This document shows, one piece after another, positions 1-9,076 of a stretch of 64,000 bases of DNA. The stretch is from the NCBI RefSeq assembly GCF_000588875.1, contig NZ_JEMV01000005.1, positions 50,833 to 114,832 on the forward strand, given 5' to 3'. The stretch's first letter is position 1. Each line of letters begins with the position of its first letter. Under the pieces are notes generated by a model. That model did no database searches, was not told where the DNA came from, and saw only the letters and a list, made by a program, of their open reading frames with translations. A program made the position numbers and the translations under genes. This stretch comes from Sphingobium sp. Ant17 (GTDB lineage Bacteria > Pseudomonadota > Alphaproteobacteria > Sphingomonadales > Sphingomonadaceae).

Positions 1-1144
1 TCGTAATAAGGCGGCACCTTATAGCCCTGATACAGGCCGCTATCGACGCGCACGTGCATGCCGCCGGGGACGTGATAGCTGGTCACCGTGCCGGGCGAGG
101 GGGCGAATGTGCGGGGATCTTCGGCATTGATGCGGCATTCGATCGCATGGCCCGAAAAGACGACATCCTCCTGCGCGACTGAAAGCGGCCTGCCTTCGGC
201 AATGCGGATCTGTTCACGCACCAGGTCGATGCCGGTGATCATCTCGGTCACGGGATGTTCGACCTGAAGCCGGGTGTTCATCTCGATGAAGTAGAATTCT
301 CCATCTTCCCAAAGAAACTCGATCGTGCCCGCGCCGCGATAGGCCATGTCGGCCATCGCCTTGGCGCAGATGCCGCCGATGCGTTCGCGATCGGCTTGGC
401 CCAGCACCGGGGAGGGGGCTTCCTCCAGCACCTTCTGGTGACGGCGCTGGAGCGAACAGTCGCGCTCGCCCAGATGGATGGCATTGCCCTTGCCGTCGCC
501 GAACACCTGGATTTCGATATGGCGGGGATTAGCGAGATATTTTTCGAGATAGACGGTCGCATCGCCAAACGCGGCTTTTGCTTCGGATCCGGCCTGCTGC
601 ATCAGCGTTTCCAGATCGTCGGGCGAGGTGCAGACTTTCATGCCGCGACCACCGCCGCCTGACGCCGCCTTGATGATGACAGGATAACCGGCCTTTTCCG
701 CGATCGCCTTGGCTTCCTCCAGGTCGCTGATCGCGCCATCGGAGCCGGGGACAAGTGGCAGGCCGAGCGCGCCAGCGGTACGCTTCGCCTCGATCTTATC
801 GCCCATGGTGCGGATATGTTCGGGCTTTGGCCCGACGAAGGCGATGCCATGCGCTTCCACGATCTCGGCGAATTTGGCGTTTTCGCTCAGGAAACCATAG
901 CGGGATGGATCGCGTCCGCGCCGGAGATTTCGGCGGCCGAGATGATCGCTGCGACGTTCAGATAGCTGTCGCGCGCGGCGGGCGGCCCGATGCAGATCGC
1001 CTCGTCGGCGAGCCGCACGTGCATGGCGTCGGCGTCGGCGGTGGAATGGACCGCGACCGTCTTGATGCCCATTTCATGGCAGGCGCGATGGATGCGGAGC
1101 GCGATTTCGCCGCGATTGGCGATGAGCAGCTTTTCAATGGCCAT
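1..1144 (-). CDS. accC: Acetyl-CoA carboxylase biotin carboxylase subunit, partial, frame broken near 900
   Basis: Biotin carboxylase carries out the ATP- and bicarbonate-dependent carboxylation of biotin on BCCP, the first step of malonyl-CoA synthesis in the cytoplasm. The start reads [18 protein letters not shown], the classical N-terminus. The frame stops after GADAIHP at about 890. Restoring one G (CCCGC to CCCGGC at about 900) gives HPGYGFLSE and an open frame to the window edge. That frame includes the glycine-rich ATP loop ([11 protein letters not shown]), HIEIQVFGD, the [12 protein letters not shown] motif and [14 protein letters not shown]. The C-terminal end lies outside the window. 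The gene follows accB by 14 nt, so the two form an operon. The break is probably a sequencing deletion, because the gene is essential and otherwise intact. Confidence 0.93.
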
Positions 1145-1158
1145 GGGGTATAGCGGCC

Positions 1159-1638
1159 TTATTCGATCACGATGAGCGGCTGGTCGAACTCGACCGGCTG
1201 GCCATTGTCGACGAATACCGCCTTGACCGTGCCCGATATCGGGGCGGAGATCGCGTTCATGACCTTCATGGCTTCGACAATCAGCACGGTTTCGCCAGCG
1301 GAGACTTGCGAACCGATGCGGGCAAAAGGCGCAGCACCCGGTTCGGCAGACAGATAGGCAGTGCCGACAATCGGCGAGCGGACCAGCGTTCCGGCAGGCA
1401 TCGCGGGTTCAGCGGCTGCCGATGCGACCGGTGCGGAAACCGGTGCCGCTGCAACAGGCGCGGCGGGGGGGGCTGCATAGACGGGGGCCATGGCTCCGGC
1501 CTTGCGCGCGACGCGGATCTTGCGGTCGCCATCCTCCACTTCGATTTCAGTCAGGTTGGTGTCGTCCAGCAGCGCGGCCAGTTCGCGCACCAGGGTAACG
1601 TCCACCTGCATCGCGCCCTTGTCTTGCTTGTCGTTCAT
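1159..1638 (-). CDS. accB: Biotin carboxyl carrier protein of acetyl-CoA carboxylase
   Basis: BCCP carries biotin between the carboxylase and carboxyltransferase halves of acetyl-CoA carboxylase. The 159-residue protein has the usual plan: an N-terminal dimerising segment (about 1-50), a flexible Ala/Pro-rich linker (about 50-80) and a C-terminal biotinyl domain. The biotinyl domain carries [10 protein letters not shown], in which the lysine is the biotinylation site. accC follows 14 nt downstream and aroQ lies upstream on the same strand, the order common in alphaproteobacteria. Confidence 0.96.
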   Translation of the reverse strand: MNDKQDKGAMQVDVTLVRELAALLDDTNLTEIEVEDGDRKIRVARKAGAMAPVYAAPPAAPVAAAPVSAPVASAAAEPAMPAGTLVRSPIVGTAYLSAEPGAAPFARIGSQVSAGETVLIVEAMKVMNAISAPISGTVKAVFVDNGQPVEFDQPLIVIE

Positions 1639-1755
1639 GGTTGACCCTTATTTGCCATTCTAACATGTCTGTGGCGGCCAGCGCCTATGCCGGTTTGCGC
1701 CAAAGCGCAACTTTGTAACGTCCAGCCGATCCGGCGCAACGCCACATTGTGGACG

Positions 1756-2196
1756 CTATAGTTCCAGCGCCGCTTCGAGTGCGAGCATGTAGGAGAGGGG
1801 CCCAAAGCCTGCGATCGTTCCCTTCGCCGCCATGCCGACATAGCTTTTGTGGCGGAAAGGTTCACGCGCGTGGGGGTTGGACAGGTGAATTTCGATCACC
1901 GGCACGCTGATCGCCTTGATTGCGTCATGCAGGGCGACCGACGTGTGGGTCAGGCCGCCAGGATTGATGATGACTGCATGCGCGCCTTCGCCATGGGCCT
2001 CTTGCAGCCAGTCGATCAGATGACCTTCATGGTTGGACTGGCGGAAATCCAGGACGACATGGGCGCGGGTGGCGGCGTCCTCCATCCGTTCGGCAATGTC
2101 GTCGAGCGTGTCATAGCCGTAGATTTCGGGCTCGCGCGTCCCCAGCATGTTGAGGTTGGGACCGTTCAGAACATAGATTTTGCGACTATCCGCCAT
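1756..2196 (-). CDS. aroQ: Type II 3-dehydroquinate dehydratase
   Basis: This enzyme converts 3-dehydroquinate to 3-dehydroshikimate in the shikimate pathway. The 146-residue product has the family hallmarks [16 protein letters not shown] (active-site loop with the catalytic Tyr region), [13 protein letters not shown] and [16 protein letters not shown], then [15 protein letters not shown] set the start at the ATG at 2196, preceded by an AAGGGGGA ribosome site, rather than the longer upstream frame, because homologues begin just before the VLNGPN motif. Type II enzymes are dodecamers and usually about 145-150 residues. It heads the aroQ-accB-accC run. Confidence 0.95.
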   Translation of the reverse strand: MADSRKIYVLNGPNLNMLGTREPEIYGYDTLDDIAERMEDAATRAHVVLDFRQSNHEGHLIDWLQEAHGEGAHAVIINPGGLTHTSVALHDAIKAISVPVIEIHLSNPHAREPFRHKSYVGMAAKGTIAGFGPLSYMLALEAALEL

Positions 2197-2319
2197 AGCG
2201 ATCCCCCTTGCATGTTGCGGCTGGGGCGATGCGACCCCTATATGCGGCATGATCCTTAGCCCCTCGTGTCGCGCCAAGTCGAGACACGTTTCCTTTTTGC
2301 AAGAACGGGACCGCATATC

Positions 2320-3321
2320 GTGAGCGTCGACGGCACCATATCCATCCACATCAATGGCGAGCATAAGCGCGTGCGCGAAGGGCTGACTCTGGCCACGCTG
2401 GCGAGCGAACTGGGCTTCGTGCCGGAAAAGGTGGCGGTGGAACGCAATCTGGAAGTGGTGCCGCGCTCGACGCTTAAAGACGTGCTAGTCGAGGATGGCG
2501 ACGAGCTGGAAATCGTGCATTTCGTTGGCGGTGGTGACATTGCTTCGGCAGCGGACGATAGTTGGAGCGTTGCTGGAAAGGCATTCCGCTCGCGGCTGAT
2601 CGTCGGCACGGGCAAATATAAGAGTTTCGAACAGAATGCAGCGGCGGTCGCGGCGTCGGGGGCAGAGATCGTCACCGTCGCCGTGCGCCGCGTCAATGTG
2701 TCGGACCCCAAGGCACCGATGCTGACCGACTATATCGACCCCAAGGTCATTACCTATCTTCCCAATACGGCCGGCTGTTTCACGGGAGAGGACGCCATCC
2801 GCACGCTGCGCCTGGCGCGTGAGGCGGGCGGCTGGGAGTTGGTGAAGCTCGAAGTCCTGGGCGAGGCACGGACGCTGTATCCCGATATGGTCGAAACGCT
2901 GCGCGCGACCGAAATATTGGCCAAGGAAGGCTTCAAGCCGATGGTCTATTGCGTCGATGATCCGATCGCGGCCAAGCGGCTGGAAGATGTCGGCGCGGTG
3001 GCGATCATGCCGTTGGGTGCGCCGATCGGGTCGGGGCTGGGCATCCAGAACCGGGTGACGATCCGACTGATCGTGGAGGGCACCAAGCTGCCAGTGCTGG
3101 TCGATGCTGGGGTCGGCACCGCGTCGGAAGCGGCGCAGGCGATGGAATTGGGCTGTACCGGCGTGCTGATGAACACGGCGATCGCCGAGGCGAAAGACCC
3201 GGTGTTAATGGCGGCGGCGATGAAGGCAGGCGTCGAGGCGGGGCGCATGGCCTATCGCGCAGGGCGCATGGGCAAGCGTATGTATGCCGACCCGTCCAGC
3301 CCACTCGCCGGGCTGATCTGA
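2320..3321 (+). CDS. thiG: ThiS-ThiG fusion: sulfur carrier / thiazole synthase
   Basis: ThiG forms the thiazole phosphate of thiamine from 1-deoxyxylulose 5-phosphate, dehydroglycine and sulfur delivered by ThiS thiocarboxylate. Residues 1-72 are a ThiS ubiquitin-like fold ending in FVGGG. From about residue 82 the sequence is ThiG ([29 protein letters not shown] with the probable Schiff-base lysine, [12 protein letters not shown]). The GTG at 2320 is preferred because an AACGGGA site lies upstream and it begins directly at the ThiS fold; an in-frame GTG at 2266 would add 18 unlikely residues. The ThiS diglycine is internal, so it cannot be activated as a free C-terminus unless the protein is cleaved. 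The gene diverges from aroQ. I see no TPP riboswitch upstream. Confidence 0.93.
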   Translation: MSVDGTISIHINGEHKRVREGLTLATLASELGFVPEKVAVERNLEVVPRSTLKDVLVEDGDELEIVHFVGGGDIASAADDSWSVAGKAFRSRLIVGTGKYKSFEQNAAAVAASGAEIVTVAVRRVNVSDPKAPMLTDYIDPKVITYLPNTAGCFTGEDAIRTLRLAREAGGWELVKLEVLGEARTLYPDMVETLRATEILAKEGFKPMVYCVDDPIAAKRLEDVGAVAIMPLGAPIGSGLGIQNRVTIRLIVEGTKLPVLVDAGVGTASEAAQAMELGCTGVLMNTAIAEAKDPVLMAAAMKAGVEAGRMAYRAGRMGKRMYADPSSPLAGLI

Positions 3322-3403
3322 CGCGTTTTCGCGATCGCAGTAAATTGACCGGCGGCCCGCTTGTCCCCTATGGGCAGGATCAAGTTGAGGAGGAGAATAA
3401 GCG

Positions 3404-4113
3404 ATGGTGAACAAGCTCTACCCTGATGCGGCATCGGCTCTGGAAGGCCTCCTCTTCGACGGGATGCAGCTATGTGCGGGCGGGTTTGGCCTGTGCGGCA
3501 TTCCCGAAAGGCTGATCGATGCTATCCGCGATTCGGGCGTCAGGGATTTGACCATCGCCTCCAACAATGCCGGGATCGACGGCGAGGGGCTGGGCAAGCT
3601 GTTGCGTACCCGCCAGGTCAAGAAGATGATCTCCTCCTATGTCGGCGAGAATAAGGAATTTGAGCGGCAATATCTGGCAGGCGAGTTGGCGGTGGAGTTC
3701 TGCCCTCAGGGGACGCTGGCCGAACGTTGTCGCGCAGGGGGCGCTGGCATTCCCGGCTTCTATACCAAGACCGGCGTCGGGACGGCCGTTGCCGAGGGCA
3801 AGGAAGTCAAGAGTTTCGACGGGCAGGATTATATATTGGAACGCGGCATCTTCGCCGACGTGGCAATCATCAAGGGCTGGAAGGCCGACGAGAGCGGCAA
3901 CTTGGTCTTCCGCAAAACCGCGCGCAATTTCAACCATCCGATGGCGACAGCCGCAAAGATCTGCATCGCCGAGGTTGAGGAAGTGGTGCCGGTAGGCAGC
4001 CTGGACCCCGATACGATCCATCTGCCGGGCGTTTATGTGAAGCGGATGATCGTCGCGCGCCCTACGACAAGAAGATCGAATTTCGCACCGTAAGGCAGCG
4101 GGAAGCGGCGTGA
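3404..4113 (+). CDS. 3-oxoacid CoA-transferase subunit A, frame broken near 4054
   Basis: Subunit A of a succinyl-CoA:3-ketoacid (SCOT-type) CoA-transferase, which activates acetoacetate or related ketoacids with succinyl-CoA. The start ATG follows a strong AGGAGGAG site. Recognisable segments are GGFGLCGIPERLIDAI, the ASNNAGIDGEGLG loop and GGAGIPGFYTKTGVGT. The frame goes wrong in KRMIV; restoring one G at about 4054 gives VGAPYDKKIEFRTVR and a stop at 4113, the expected C-terminus. The restored length is about 236 residues, normal for the family. The partner subunit lies 1 kb downstream, beyond an inserted phosphatase gene. Confidence 0.9.
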
Positions 4114-4120
4114 GGTTTTT

Positions 4121-4243
4121 GGCTCCCCTCCCATTCAGGGGAGGGGCCGGGGGTGGGGGCGTGCAGCCCGTGCCTTCGATGGCCCCCACCCCAACCCTTC
4201 AAACGAGTCACGTGCCTCGTTTGAACCTGAAGGGGAGGGGCTC
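4121..4243 (+). repeat. Large intergenic palindrome (nested inverted repeats)
   Basis: The outer arms, ggctcccctcccattcag at the left and ctgaaggggaggggctc at the right, are near-perfect inverted copies. Inside them gggggtgggggc pairs with gcccccacccc. A second perfect 10-bp inverted repeat, ttcaaacgag/ctcgtttgaa, sits at 4198-4207 and 4216-4225. The element lies between the CoA-transferase A subunit and the phosphatase gene. Its right arm supplies the purine-rich ribosome site of the phosphatase. It looks like a REP/MITE-type intergenic element rather than a simple terminator. Confidence 0.75.
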
Positions 4244-4253
4244 TAGCTTGTGC

Positions 4254-5096
4254 ATGGTGTTAGCATTGCTCGCCGCCTGTGCGCCCAGCCCGCAGACAGT
4301 AAACCCGCCGCCCGCCAATCCGCCCGCCGGGATGCAATATCTTTACGGGTCGGGTGAGGCGGCGGCCCTGTCGGTGCAGGCCTTCGCCATGCTGGCATCC
4401 CATGCCACCGCGACCGCGAAGGCACGCCCAGTGCAGTCCGTCGTGCTGGCATCGGGTGCGTCGCTCGACCAGCCGCGCTTCGTGCCGTGCGGGGACAAGC
4501 CCTTGGCCGCCGTGTTCGATGTCGATGAAACCGTGCTGCTCAATATCGGCTATGAATATCATGATGCGCGGTCGGGCAAAGGCTTTGACGAAGCGGCATG
4601 GGATGCGTGGGAGCGCACCGGCGCAGGCGCGGTCAGCCCGGTGCCTGGCGCGGTCGCGGCGCTGGCGCAATTGCGGGCGGCGGGCGTGACCGTGGTCTTC
4701 AACACCAATCGTTCTGCCGCCAACGCAGCGGCAACGGCGCAGGCGATCCGCACGGCTGGCCTTGGCGAGGCGGTGCATGGCGAGACGCTTTTTCTCAAAG
4801 GCGACGATGCGATGGGATCGGGCAAGGATGCCCGCCGCGCGACGATCGCGGCACGCTATTGCGTTATAGCGCTGGGCGGCGACCAACTCGGCGATTTTTC
4901 CGACTTGTTCAACGCCGGCCAGCAGGTCGCTGCCCGACGTGCGGCGACGGAAGCCACTTCGATTGCGGCCTTGTGGGGCAGGGGCTGGTTCGTCCTGCCG
5001 AACCCCGTCTATGGCAGCGGTCTCAAAGGCGGATTTGACGATGTTTTTCCAATGGATAAAAGGTGGGCCTTGCCCATCGATGGGGAGAAGAACTGA
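4254..5096 (+). CDS. HAD-family acid phosphatase lipoprotein, 5'-nucleotidase e(P4)-like
   Basis: The protein begins [13 protein letters not shown], a very short signal with a lipobox (LLAAC), so it is probably a lipid-anchored envelope phosphatase. HAD motif I is [11 protein letters not shown] (about residues 92-102) with the DxDET pattern of class B/C acid phosphatases; motif II is FNTNRS. A late [12 protein letters not shown] segment supplies the metal-binding aspartates. The length of 280 residues fits the class C/e(P4) group. The ATG at 4254 is downstream of AAGGGGAGGGG; a TTG at 4248 is possible and would lengthen the signal by two residues. The stop overlaps the start of the CoA-transferase B subunit (TGATG), so the two are translationally coupled although functionally unrelated. 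It probably inserted into the operon. Confidence 0.82.
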   Translation: MVLALLAACAPSPQTVNPPPANPPAGMQYLYGSGEAAALSVQAFAMLASHATATAKARPVQSVVLASGASLDQPRFVPCGDKPLAAVFDVDETVLLNIGYEYHDARSGKGFDEAAWDAWERTGAGAVSPVPGAVAALAQLRAAGVTVVFNTNRSAANAAATAQAIRTAGLGEAVHGETLFLKGDDAMGSGKDARRATIAARYCVIALGGDQLGDFSDLFNAGQQVAARRAATEATSIAALWGRGWFVLPNPVYGSGLKGGFDDVFPMDKRWALPIDGEKN

Positions 5097-5730
5097 TGCC
5101 CTGGACTCGTGACGAAATGGCCGCGCGCGCGGCGAAGGAACTCAAGGACGGCTTTTACGTCAACCTTGGCATCGGCATTCCGACGCTGGTGGCCAATCAT
5201 ATCCCCGTTGGCGTGGAAGTAACGCTCCAGTCCGAAAATGGCATGCTAGGAATCGGTCCCTTCCCGTTCGAGGGTGAGGAGGATGCGACCTGATCAACGC
5301 AGGTAAGCAGACGATCAGCGAATTGCCTCAGACCGCTTATTTCTCTTCTGCCGATAGTTTTGCGATGATCCGTGGCGGGCATATCGACTTGACCGTGCTG
5401 GGCGCGATGGAGGTTGCGGAAAACGGCGACATCGCTAACTGGATGATTCCGGGCAAGATGATCAAGGGCATGGGCGGCGCGATGGACCTGGTCGCTGGCG
5501 TCAAGAAGATCATCGTGGTCATGGAGCATACGTCCAAGAATGGTGATCCTAAGTTCATCCCGTCCTGTACCCTGCCGCTGACCGGCAAGAATGTGGTCGA
5601 CATGATCGTGACGGATTTGTGCGTGTTCCGTCGTCGTGATCATGACAGCCCGTTCAAGCTCGTTGAACTGGCCCCGGGTGTTACGGCGGAGGACATCGCC
5701 GCCAAGACAACCGCGCATTTTATACAGTAA
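5096..5730 (+). CDS. 3-oxoacid CoA-transferase subunit B, frame broken near 5286
   Basis: Subunit B of the SCOT-type CoA-transferase. [16 protein letters not shown] and [13 protein letters not shown] are typical. [14 protein letters not shown] holds the catalytic glutamate (SENG) that forms the enzyme-CoA thioester. After GEEDA the frame runs into a stop; adding one G at about 5286 (GATGCGACC to GATGCGGACC) restores [14 protein letters not shown] and the rest of the protein up to TAHFIQ. The restored length of 211 residues is normal. It acts as a heterodimer or heterotetramer with the subunit encoded at 3404. Confidence 0.9.
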
Positions 5731-5739
5731 GGACGCCAG

Positions 5740-6180
5740 ATGAGCCTGGATGGAACTTATGATGCAGGCAATCCCTTCGCCCTCATCATTGCGGGAAAAA
5801 TCCCGGCGACCAAGCTGTATGAGGATGAGCATGTGCTTGCTTTCCTGGATATACAGCCGCAGTCAAAGGGGCATGCCTTGGTGATTTCCAAATGGTCCAA
5901 GGCGCGCAACATCTTGGAAATCGAACCTGATGCCTTGGCGCAGGTAATGGCAACGGTGCAGAATGTGGCTGTCGCCATCCGCAAGGCGTTCAATCCCGAC
6001 GGCTTGCATATCGCCCAGTTCAATGGCGCTTCAGCCGGGCAGACGGTGTTCCATCTGCATGTCCATATCGTGCCGCGCTGGAATGGGCAGGCCGCCCGGT
6101 TTGCGGCTCATGGGCAGGGTGCGTTCGCCGATGGGCACGCGCTGGGAGCGCTTGCGGATGAGATTCGCGCGCAGCTTTGA
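5740..6180 (+). CDS. HIT family (histidine triad) protein
   Basis: A small nucleotide hydrolase/transferase of the HINT/Fhit superfamily, which usually removes groups from AMP-linked substrates. The 146-residue protein has the N-terminal NPFALIIAGKIPATKLYEDE segment and the histidine triad VFHLHVHIVPRW near residue 105, with the nucleophilic central histidine. It starts 9 nt after the CoA-transferase gene. Its true substrate cannot be told from sequence. Confidence 0.92.
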   Translation: MSLDGTYDAGNPFALIIAGKIPATKLYEDEHVLAFLDIQPQSKGHALVISKWSKARNILEIEPDALAQVMATVQNVAVAIRKAFNPDGLHIAQFNGASAGQTVFHLHVHIVPRWNGQAARFAAHGQGAFADGHALGALADEIRAQL

Positions 6181-6213
6181 TGGCCAAGCCCTTGATCATT
6201 GGCGCGCGCTGAT

Positions 6214-7509
6214 ATGGTGCTGCGCCCCTTCAATGCACCTGGCGCGCGTCTAGCGCTGCGGTCGAAGCGTGCCAGCCCCAACCTTGTGGGCGGGGCGGGC
6301 GATAGCGAGATCATCCTTGATCTGTCGCGGTTGCTCTCGCGCTCCTTTCACCCAGCGCCGACCGGCATCGACCGGGTCGAATATGTGTATGCGCGTGAAT
6401 TGCTGGAGCGGATGCCAGACCGGCTCTGCTTTGCCGCGGTGCATCCGGCGGGTGGCTATTATGGGCGGCTGAACAGCGCGGCGGTGCGCCAGTTCCTGGC
6501 CTCTACGGCGGCCAAATGGCGTAACCCCGGCTCATATGATGCGGCCGAGGGCAAGGCGGCCGCAATCCGCCATATGTTCGCCACGCGGCCACGCGCTGTA
6601 CCCCGAGCGACCCGGCCGCGGATATACCTGCAGGTATCTCCGCATCATCTGGATGACCCGGCGCAGGTGGGCGCGATCTTGCGGGCCGAGGGCGCGAAAT
6701 TCGTGACGCTTGTGCATGACGTGATCCCGCTCAGCCACCCCGAATTCGCCCGGCCGCAGGGCGCTGCCGAGCATTTGCGGCGGGTGCGGTCGATCGATGC
6801 CTTCGCGCATGGCATCATCGGCAACAGCCAAGCGACGATCGATGCATTGGCCCCGCACATGCGCAGGGGGCTGGAAGGACGGGCAATCCGTGTCGCGCAT
6901 TTTGGCGCGGACAAGCCTGATGTTTTCGGAGCTTCATCGGAGGAGGTGCCAGACCGGCCCTATTTCGTCTATATTGCTACCATCGAGCCGCGTAAAAACC
7001 ACTTGCTGCTGCTCAATATTTGGCGGCGGCTGATCGAGACGTTGGGCGACGAGGCACCCATGCTGGTACTGATCGGTCGGCGCGGCTGGGAAAATGAGAA
7101 TGTCATCGACATGCTGGAGCGGGGCGAAGTGCTGCGCGGCCATGTCATCGAGGCGGGTGAGGTCTCCGACAATCGCATGCAGGCGTTGCTTGGCCATGCC
7201 CGCGCGATGTTGATGCCGTCCTTCATCGAGGGGTTCGGCATGCCGGTGGTCGAAGCGCTGGCGGCGGGCGTACCGGTGATCTGCAGCGACATCATCGCCC
7301 ATCGGGAGGTGGGTGGTGATGCGCCCGATTATCTCGACCCCCTCGACGGGCTGGGCTGGATGCGGATGATCCGCGCCTATGGTGCCGAAAATTCGCCCGA
7401 ACGCGCGGCGCAATGCGCACGCATCGCGCAATGGCGTGCGCCGACATGGCGCGACTATTTCGACGTGATTACGGGGCTGCTGGAAGAAGTGACAGAGTCT
7501 GTTTCTTGA
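6214..7509 (+). CDS. GT4-type glycosyltransferase
   Basis: A retaining GT-B-fold glycosyltransferase. The C-terminal half carries IATIEPRKNHLLLL and the donor-binding EX7E region PSFIEGFGMPVVEALAAGVP, both typical of family 4. The N-terminal half starts with SEIILDLSRLLSRSFHPAPTGIDRV, common in capsule and O-antigen transferases of alphaproteobacteria. The start is uncertain: an in-frame TTG at 6199 and the ATG at 6214 both lack a clear ribosome site. The gene sits 20 nt before kpsC, so it probably builds a surface polysaccharide or capsule linker. Sugar specificity is unknown. Confidence 0.88.
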   Translation: MVLRPFNAPGARLALRSKRASPNLVGGAGDSEIILDLSRLLSRSFHPAPTGIDRVEYVYARELLERMPDRLCFAAVHPAGGYYGRLNSAAVRQFLASTAAKWRNPGSYDAAEGKAAAIRHMFATRPRAVPRATRPRIYLQVSPHHLDDPAQVGAILRAEGAKFVTLVHDVIPLSHPEFARPQGAAEHLRRVRSIDAFAHGIIGNSQATIDALAPHMRRGLEGRAIRVAHFGADKPDVFGASSEEVPDRPYFVYIATIEPRKNHLLLLNIWRRLIETLGDEAPMLVLIGRRGWENENVIDMLERGEVLRGHVIEAGEVSDNRMQALLGHARAMLMPSFIEGFGMPVVEALAAGVPVICSDIIAHREVGGDAPDYLDPLDGLGWMRMIRAYGAENSPERAAQCARIAQWRAPTWRDYFDVITGLLEEVTESVS

Positions 7510-7529
7510 CCTTGGGTTGACCGCCGCGC

Positions 7530-9076
7530 ATGGGTGAGCCGGTGAAGCCATCGCCATCGGATATGATAGAAGAAAACGGGACCCCGCCCTTTGGTTCGCC
7601 GCCATTCCTGCGGTCGCCGCCTTTTCCTGGCATTGCGCCATCGGTCGCTGCGATCAGCGAGCCGGCGACGCACGTTGATAGGGATATTTCCGATGATCTG
7701 TTCGACCTGATCCGCGATGCGCGCGTGGTGGGGCTTTCTGGGCGGGCTCTGAGGACCCCTGGACGCGGTTGGCACAGGCGCAGAGCGTCGAGGCGGGGAT
7801 CGAGGACGAACTGGCGCTGGTCGCGGGGTTGCTTGAGGTGCCGGTGATTGGCCCGGACGGTGTGCGGATCAATCCCGACTTGCTTCGTGCAACTCTCAAG
7901 CACCGTATTGGCGCTGCGCATTATCGGGACTGTTTCACCGGCGAGCCGGTTGGCGCTGAGCATGCCGTTGCCCAGCTTGCCGATTGGCGACGGCATCTGG
8001 ACGGCAATCAGGGTATTGCCGCTGCGACCGGTATGGCTTTTTGGAAGCGCGAGGCAATCCGCCATTTCTTATGGGACGGGCAGCGTTCGCCGCCTTTCCT
8101 GTCCCCACGGAGAGGGTTGCGACGCGCCCGCTATGGGCAGGGTGCATTGGCCATCTGGCCTTCGCGCGTGCCGCCGACGTTGGTGGCCCAAGCGCAGGCG
8201 CAGGGCGTGGCGCTGGCGCGCGTGGAGGATGGCTTTCTGCGCTCGCGCGGGCTGGGAGCGGCGCTACATCCGCCCGGGTCGATCGTCGTGGACCGCAGTG
8301 GCATCTATTATAATGCACTGGCTGCCAATGATTTGGAGACATTGCTGGCAACACAGGATTTCCCACCTGCTTTAGTGGAGCGTGCCGCGCGCCTGCGCGG
8401 GCGCATCTGTGCAAGTGGGGTGACGAAATATGGGCAGGACGCTGGGCAGATGCTCGACCTGCCTACCGGGCGACGCACGGTGTTGGCCATCGGCCAGGTC
8501 GATGATGACCTTTCGGTGCAGCTGGGCGGGGCGGGGGTGGCGGATAACCTCGATTTTCTCGCGCGAGTGCGGCGCGCCGAGCCGGATGCTTGGATCATCT
8601 ATCGCCCGCATCCCGATGTGCAGGCCGGGCACCGCAAGGGGCATCTGGCCGATGCTACGGTGCTTGCCCATGCCAATGCCATCGATAGCGGCTCGCCGCT
8701 GATGGCGCTGGTGCAAGCGGTCGATGAAGTGCATGTGCTATCATCGCTGACCGGGTTCGAAGCGCTGATGCGTGGCTGCCGGGTGACGGTCCATGGGATG
8801 CCCTTTTATGCAGGATGGGGCTTGACCCGTGACCTTGCGGAGCCGGTTGGGCGGCGTGGTCGGCGATTGTTGCTGGACGAACTTGTGGCAGCCGCCCTGA
8901 TTCTCTATCCACGCTATCTGGATCCGGTCACCCGGCTGCCTTGCGGACCCGAAGTGATGACGGATCGCCTGGCGAGCGGCACCATGGAACCAACGACATG
9001 GCTTATCAGGTTGCGTTCAGTGCAAGGGAAGTTGCGACGTTTTATGACTTTGACGGCTGAGTATGTCCATGGCTGA
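7530..9076 (+). CDS. kpsC: Capsule polysaccharide beta-Kdo transferase KpsC-like, frame broken near 7732
   Basis: KpsC builds the poly-beta-Kdo linker on the lipid anchor of group 2 capsules. Motifs visible: ARVEDGFLRSRGLG, IIYRPHPDVQAGHRKG, SSLTGFEALMRGCRVTVHG and PFYAGWGLTRD. The reading frame from 7530 (with RSPPFPG) changes at about 7732. Adding one G to the GGGG run gives VVGAFWAGSEDPWTRLAQAQ and joins the frame that ends at 9076. The restored length is about 515 residues with one recognisable transferase module, shorter than the two-module E. coli protein of about 675 residues. It overlaps kpsS by 14 nt. The start codon is tentative. Confidence 0.85.

Noticed and set aside
2197..2319. 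TPP riboswitch before the ThiS-ThiG gene
   Set aside because: The conserved CUGAGA and related THI-box pieces are not present in the 123-nt gap.
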